Part shown: piece after piece, positions 62,050-64,000 of the stretch
Layout: the number at the start of each line of letters is the position of its first letter
How positions within the stretch are numbered: position 1 is the first letter of the stretch
Origin: Falsiroseomonas selenitidurans
GTDB lineage: Bacteria > Pseudomonadota > Alphaproteobacteria > Acetobacterales > Acetobacteraceae
Direction of reading: 5' to 3'
NCBI RefSeq assembly: GCF_012103215.1
Contig: NZ_JAAVNE010000004.1
Coordinates: 62,001 to 126,000, forward strand
DNA length: 64,000 nucleotides
The notes under the pieces: model-generated
What the model saw: the letters and a program-made list of their open reading frames with translations, nothing else
What the model was told of the DNA's origin: nothing
Database searches by the model: none
Made by a program: the position numbers and the translations under genes

Positions 62050-63366
62050 CTACCAGAGCCCCGGCAGCCACAGCGACAGTGCCGGGAACAGCAGCAGCAC
62101 CAGGATGCGCAGCAGGTCCGAGGCGCAGAACCCCATCACGCCGCGATAGGTCACCCCCATCGGGATGTCCTTCGCCATGGCGTTGATGACGAAGAGGTTC
62201 AGCCCGAAGGGCGGCGAGATCATGCCGACCTCCACGCTCATCAGCACCAGGATGCCGAACCAGACCAGCACCTGGTCGCGGTTCAGGCCGAAATCCAGGC
62301 CCAGCATCAGCGGGATGAAGATGGGCAGCGTCAGCAGCACCATCGCCATGCTTTCCATGAAGCAGCCGAGGATGAAATACACCACCAGGATCGCACCCAG
62401 GATCACCAGCGGCGGCACCGGCAGGGCCGCGACCATGGCGGAAAGCTCGGAGGGCAGGTGCGACAGCGCCAGCGCGGCGCTGAACAACTCCGCCCCCAGC
62501 AGCACCAGGAAGATCAGCCCGGTGGTCTCCGCGGTGGAGAGCAGGCTTTCCTTCAGCCCCTGCCAGCGCATGCCGCCCAGCCCGAAGGCCAGCAGCCCGG
62601 TGGCGGCCGCCCCGATGGCCGCCCCCTCTGTCGCGCTGAACCACCCGCCATAGATGCCGGTGACAACGGTGGCGAAGACCAGCAGCACCGGCCAGACCTC
62701 GCCCGTGGCGTGCAGCCGCTCGCGCCAGCCCACGCGCGCCACCGCCGGGGCGGATTCCGGGTGCAGCCGCGCATAGAGGTTCACCACCAGCATGTAGCCC
62801 GCGGTGGCCAGGATGCCGGGGATGACGGCGGCGACGAACAGCGCGCCGATGCTCATCTCGGTGTAGATCGCGTAGATCACCAGGATGACGCTGGGCGGGA
62901 TGAGGATGCCCAGCGTGCCGCCGGCGGCCAGCGTGCCGGTGGCGAGGGCCGGCGAATAGCCATGCCGCCGCATCTCCGGCAGCGCCACCTGGGACATGGT
63001 GGCGGCGGTGGCGAGCGAGGAGCCGCAGATGGCGCCGAAGGCGGCGCAGCCGCCGATGCTGGCCAGCGCCAGGCCGCCGCGCCAATGCCCCATCCAGGCG
63101 CGCGCGCAGCGGAACAGCGCGCGGTTCATGCCGCCCTTGGTGGCGAAATCGCCCATCAGCAGGAAGAGCGGGATGACGGACAGGGTGTAGGAGGAGAAGC
63201 GGCTGAAGGTCAGCGTGTTCAGCGTGGCGAAAAGCCGGTCCCAGCCGGAGATCTGGGCATAGCCGATGCCGCCCACCAGCAGCATGGCGATGCCCACCGG
63301 CATGCGCAGTGCGATCAGCACCAACGCGGCGCCGAACATGGCGAGCCCGATCGAGAAATCGCTCAT
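62050..63366 (-). CDS. TRAP transporter large permease (DctM-type)
   Basis: 438 residues with about 12 membrane segments. IPLFLLMGDFATKGGMNRAL and GGCAAFGAICGSSLATAATM show the DctM Gly/Ser-rich binding loop, and GTLAAGGTLGILIPPSVILV is the classic second motif. VGMISPPFGLNLFVINAMAK is the repeated one. Start ATG 63366 overlaps the dctQ stop. Secondary Na+-coupled importer of a carboxylate-type solute bound by the upstream protein. Confidence 0.94.
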   Translation of the reverse strand: MSDFSIGLAMFGAALVLIALRMPVGIAMLLVGGIGYAQISGWDRLFATLNTLTFSRFSSYTLSVIPLFLLMGDFATKGGMNRALFRCARAWMGHWRGGLALASIGGCAAFGAICGSSLATAATMSQVALPEMRRHGYSPALATGTLAAGGTLGILIPPSVILVIYAIYTEMSIGALFVAAVIPGILATAGYMLVVNLYARLHPESAPAVARVGWRERLHATGEVWPVLLVFATVVTGIYGGWFSATEGAAIGAAATGLLAFGLGGMRWQGLKESLLSTAETTGLIFLVLLGAELFSAALALSHLPSELSAMVAALPVPPLVILGAILVVYFILGCFMESMAMVLLTLPIFIPLMLGLDFGLNRDQVLVWFGILVLMSVEVGMISPPFGLNLFVINAMAKDIPMGVTYRGVMGFCASDLLRILVLLLFPALSLWLPGLW

Positions 63367-63857
63367 GCCGCGCGGCGCGCCCGGGCCAGGCTTTCGGTGG
63401 CGACGAAGGCGGCGCAGAGGCTCCAGGCCGTCATGCCGAGGGCGGCCGCGGCGTAGCCCCACCAGAAGGGCAGCAGCAGGAACATCGTCTCCCGCTCCCG
63501 GTCCCACATGTTGTAGCCGCCGATGGCCAGCCGCCAGGCGAGCACGGCGACGACGAGGGCGGCGATGGCGCGCATCACCGCATCCAGCCCCGCCAGGCCG
63601 CGCGCCGGCAGCTTCTGGGTGAAGAAATCCACCAGCACATGCGCACCCTTCATCTCACACAGCGGCATGCAGAAGGCGATGGCGGCGCCCAGCAGCATCT
63701 CCACCACCTCGCTGTCGCCCAGGATCGGCTGGCCGAAGGCGCCGCGGGCGACGGAGGCGGTGGTGACCGCCACCGCGCCCAGCAGCAGGAAGCCGGCCAG
63801 CAGGGCGCAACCGACGGCGAGGCGCGTCAGCCCCGCGCGCCACGCCGCCAGGCTCAT
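63363..63857 (-). CDS. TRAP transporter small permease (DctQ-type)
   Basis: 164 residues with four membrane helices. EVVEMLLGAAIAFCMPLCEM then KGAHVLVDFF matches the DctQ pattern (the E-x-x-R/K-G-H-x-x-V block). Overlaps the dctM start by 4 bases and the upstream binding-protein gene by 4 (ATGA). Start ATG 63857 is the coupled one; a longer upstream reading would sit inside the dctP gene. Confidence 0.9.
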   Translation of the reverse strand: MSLAAWRAGLTRLAVGCALLAGFLLLGAVAVTTASVARGAFGQPILGDSEVVEMLLGAAIAFCMPLCEMKGAHVLVDFFTQKLPARGLAGLDAVMRAIAALVVAVLAWRLAIGGYNMWDRERETMFLLLPFWWGYAAAALGMTAWSLCAAFVATESLARARRAA

Positions 63858-64000
63858 GCCCGGCCGTGCTTCGCCGTGATGGCCTGCAGATCCTCGAACA
63901 TCGCCCGGCCGTTGCGGCCGCGCCGCGTCATCTCCGCGATCCATGCTTCGTAGGCCGGCTTCACGGCTTCGCGCCAGCGCGCCTTCTCCTCCGCCCCGAT
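63854..64000 (-). CDS. TRAP transporter substrate-binding protein, C-terminus (partial)
   Basis: The last 48 residues of the gene, cut by the window end. The reading EKARWREAVKPAYEAWIAEM and then RAMFEDLQAITAKHGRA is the C-terminal helix pair of DctP-type binding proteins. It overlaps the dctQ start, so gene order is P-Q-M as usual. The ligand cannot be inferred from this part. Confidence 0.75.
   Translation of the reverse strand: MGAEEKARWREAVKPAYEAWIAEMTRRGRNGRAMFEDLQAITAKHGRA

Overview
The window is about 70% GC and densely packed with genes. Its content (phasin, UbiK, ADP-heptose epimerase, Lgt, UrtABCDE with a UreDABCEFG-HupE urease block, TRAP transporter, many CoA- and ABC-transporter genes) points to an alphaproteobacterium, most likely an Acetobacteraceae member of the Roseomonas type. 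That placement is inference from gene content and base composition. No rRNA, tRNA, CRISPR, prophage or IS element was seen, so this looks like chromosome core with catabolic blocks.

Layout. 1-1.4 kb: end of an OmpR-type regulator and its EnvZ-like kinase. 1.6-4.8 kb (minus): phasin, TetR, proC, ybjN, ubiK. 4.95-10.7 kb (plus): hldD-lgt-midA-pgeF with overlapping ends, a 22-codon ORF, a lipoprotein, then prs. 10.8-13.7 kb: a tiny Arg-rich secreted protein, a hybrid histidine kinase and a small lipoprotein. 13.7-23.5 kb: acyl and aromatic catabolism, with thiolase plus OB-fold partner, hmgA-fahA (homogentisate), an HMG-CoA-lyase-like enzyme, a CoA-transferase, and a reverse operon SDR-acyl-CoA dehydrogenase-phosphotransferase-DUF6285. 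23.5-25.4 kb: an ethylene-receptor-like sensor kinase with a stand-alone receiver. 25.5-32.6 kb: HpxZ/AtzH-like protein, MFS and VOC genes, then a TetR-controlled RND efflux pair. 32.6-36 kb: D-aminoacylase, FAD oxidoreductase and TVP38 protein. 36-42.8 kb (minus): GntR, split allophanate hydrolase, taurine/nitrate-type ABC transporter, polysaccharide-deacetylase-like hydrolase and racemase-like protein, apparently one operon for a nitrogenous compound. 42.9-50.7 kb: amino-acid binding protein, DUF4189 protein, frmA, two flavoproteins and a luciferase-like monooxygenase. 50.8-62 kb: urease and its nickel permease (minus) head to head with the urea ABC transporter urtABCDE (plus), which has a good sigma-54 promoter candidate. 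62-64 kb: a TRAP transporter running off the end.

The strongest unusual signals are: (a) a kinase at 23863-25428 whose membrane domain carries all six plant ETR1 ethylene/copper-site residues at a constant offset, plus a decayed relative at 11295-13235; (b) a ~105-bp two-hairpin dispersed element (3 full copies, one decayed) whose TAGAGC ends supply stop codons of the adjoining genes; (c) matching operator-like sites upstream of a TetR gene and of the RND operon it precedes; (d) the sigma-54 site before urtA; (e) an allophanate hydrolase split into two overlapping genes.
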